5,225 bases of DNA. Source: an uncultured Corynebacterium sp. Its GTDB lineage: Bacteria; Actinomycetota; Actinomycetes; Mycobacteriales; Mycobacteriaceae. Below the pieces are notes generated by a model. It was not told the DNA's origin, made no database searches, and saw only the letters and a program-made list of their open reading frames with translations. Position 1 is the stretch's first letter; every line of letters starts with the position of its first letter. Below are positions 4,457 through 5,225 of this stretch, piece after piece. A program made the position numbers and the translations under genes. The DNA lies in NCBI GenBank assembly GCA_915275065.1, contig CAJZGD010000186.1:1-5225 (forward strand), read 5' to 3'.

Positions 4457-5225
4457 TTACTTCAGCTTCATGACGGCGAAGAAGTGCTTGGTGTTTTGGT
4501 CGAAGGCGACTCCCACGCCGATGCGGTGCACGTCGGCAAGCATGGCCCGGTTATGGGCGGCGGAATTCTTCCAGCTTTCGAAGGGGTCGATCGTGCCCGG
4601 CTGCATATTGTGGGCCCACATGATGTTTTCGTAGTGGTCGATGCCCTGCTGGTGATGGTAGTTAATGGGCTGGTCGGAGAAATTTGACGTGTTATAGGAC
4701 TTCATTTCGTCCGCATAGGCCTGGGCCTTGGACTGTAGGTCGTTGTCGAGGCTGAGCTCGCCGAGCCCGTGGCTCTTGCGATGCTGGTTGGTTTCCTCAA
4801 TCACCTTGGAGGTCATGGTGATGAGCGGATCATTGCCGGCGGTTTTGGTCAGGCCCTCGATCTTATCCTGCTGTACCTTGGTGGTCTCTGGCGCCGCGGC
4901 CGCTGAGGTTGTTGGCTCCTCTGGTGGTCGCTCTGCGTTGGTAGTGTTCTTGGCATCCGGGACCGTGGGCATGCCGGTGAAGATCGGGTCCGTTGTGGAG
5001 GTGGTCGGGGATGCCGGGGAGGTGGGGGACGAGAGTGCGCTGGTGGCACTGCCCGAATTGCTGGAGCCACGCGAAGAACCTTGGCCGCTGCTGGAGCTAT
5101 CAGAAGAACCATTGGAAGAGCTAAAGCCCGAGAACAGCGACTTGAACCAGGCGAGGATGCTATTGAGATCCCGGGTTGCGGTGCTGCTTGCCGCGGTGGG
5201 GACAGGGGCGGCCGGCTGGGCGCTG
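4457..5225 (-). CDS. Secreted-type CAP/SCP-domain protein, N-terminus beyond window
   Basis: The frame is open from the right edge to a TAA at 4457-4459, and 255 residues are visible. CAP (cysteine-rich secretory/antigen 5/PR-1) domains occur in many secreted bacterial proteins, mostly of unknown activity. Residues 1-17 are Ala/Pro/Thr-rich, like a region just after a signal peptide. DLNSILAWFKSLFSGF (19-34) could be a short amphipathic helix. Residues 35-84 form a Ser/Gly then Ser/Thr/Pro low-complexity linker, and about 93-116 a Thr/Ala/Pro/Glu-rich one. The CAP domain fills about 136-255. It shows VIEETNQHRKSHGLGELSLD, then LQSKAQAYADEM, His190/His191, YENI (198-201, usually GEN) and W218...H224 in ESWKNSAAHNRAMLADVH. 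It ends IGVGVAF...FFAVMKLK. The internal ATG at 4972 lacks a ribosome site and would start mid-linker, so the true start and any signal peptide lie off the right edge. It is convergent with katA. Export is inferred, not seen. Confidence 0.87.
   Translation of the reverse strand, partial: SAQPAAPVPTAASSTATRDLNSILAWFKSLFSGFSSSNGSSDSSSSGQGSSRGSSNSGSATSALSSPTSPASPTTSTTDPIFTGMPTVPDAKNTTNAERPPEEPTTSAAAAPETTKVQQDKIEGLTKTAGNDPLITMTSKVIEETNQHRKSHGLGELSLDNDLQSKAQAYADEMKSYNTSNFSDQPINYHHQQGIDHYENIMWAHNMQPGTIDPFESWKNSAAHNRAMLADVHRIGVGVAFDQNTKHFFAVMKLK

Noticed and set aside
4373..4687. Plus-strand open frame of 104 codons overlapping the CAP gene
   Set aside because: Antisense shadow of the CAP coding sequence. 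It begins inside a hairpin, runs through the terminator and resembles no family.
4970..4972. ATG at 4972 (minus strand) as the start of the CAP protein
   Set aside because: No Shine-Dalgarno precedes it, and the same frame stays open to the window edge through a typical secreted-protein linker, so the start is outside.
1..5225. Mobile element, CRISPR array, tRNA/rRNA or defence system
   Set aside because: I found no transposase, repeat-spacer array, cloverleaf or toxin-antitoxin/defence domains. The genes present are housekeeping or stress genes plus a CAP protein.

Overview
The window looks like a chromosomal segment of a Corynebacterium or close relative. The aspartokinase and aspartate-semialdehyde dehydrogenase proteins resemble the C. 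glutamicum LysC/Asd pair as I remember it, almost residue for residue around their motifs. Codon third positions are GC-rich, the gene order lysC-asd-...-katA is typical of the genus, and there is a secreted-type CAP-domain protein with a Ser/Thr/Pro linker. This is inference from the sequence and recalled families; no search was run.

Layout: (1) 1-813, + strand: the 3' part of lysC (feedback-regulated aspartokinase), cut by the left edge. It contains an internal start with its own Shine-Dalgarno for the separate 172-residue beta subunit. (2) 869-1900, +: asd, complete. (3) 1914-1960: a strong interrupted dyad, probably ending the lysC-asd transcript, followed at once by a candidate -10 box. 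(4) 1979-2518, +: a GNAT-family N-acetyltransferase, possibly read from a leaderless mRNA. (5) 2519-2675: an AT-richer gap with a weak terminator candidate, a small dyad and promoter-like elements for the next gene. (6) 2676-4202, +: a complete monofunctional haem catalase (katA) with a classic intrinsic terminator at 4218-4243. (7) 4244-4394: a short AT-rich gap with an unexplained 9-bp inverted repeat flanking a promoter-like sequence. (8) 4395-5225, - strand: a terminator and then a CAP/SCP-domain protein whose N-terminus lies beyond the right edge.

Functionally, LysC and Asd catalyse the first two steps of the aspartate pathway (aspartate to aspartyl phosphate to aspartate semialdehyde). 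This feeds lysine, diaminopimelate (cell wall), threonine and methionine, and the two are almost certainly co-transcribed. The catalase removes H2O2 and is an independent unit. The acetyltransferase has no assignable substrate. The CAP protein is convergent to katA and probably acts outside the cytoplasm.

I see no mobile element, CRISPR array, tRNA/rRNA or defence system, and no clear sign of an undescribed multi-gene system. The observations most worth a second look are non-coding: the asd/GNAT dyad with the leaderless start, and the inverted repeat between katA and the CAP gene.
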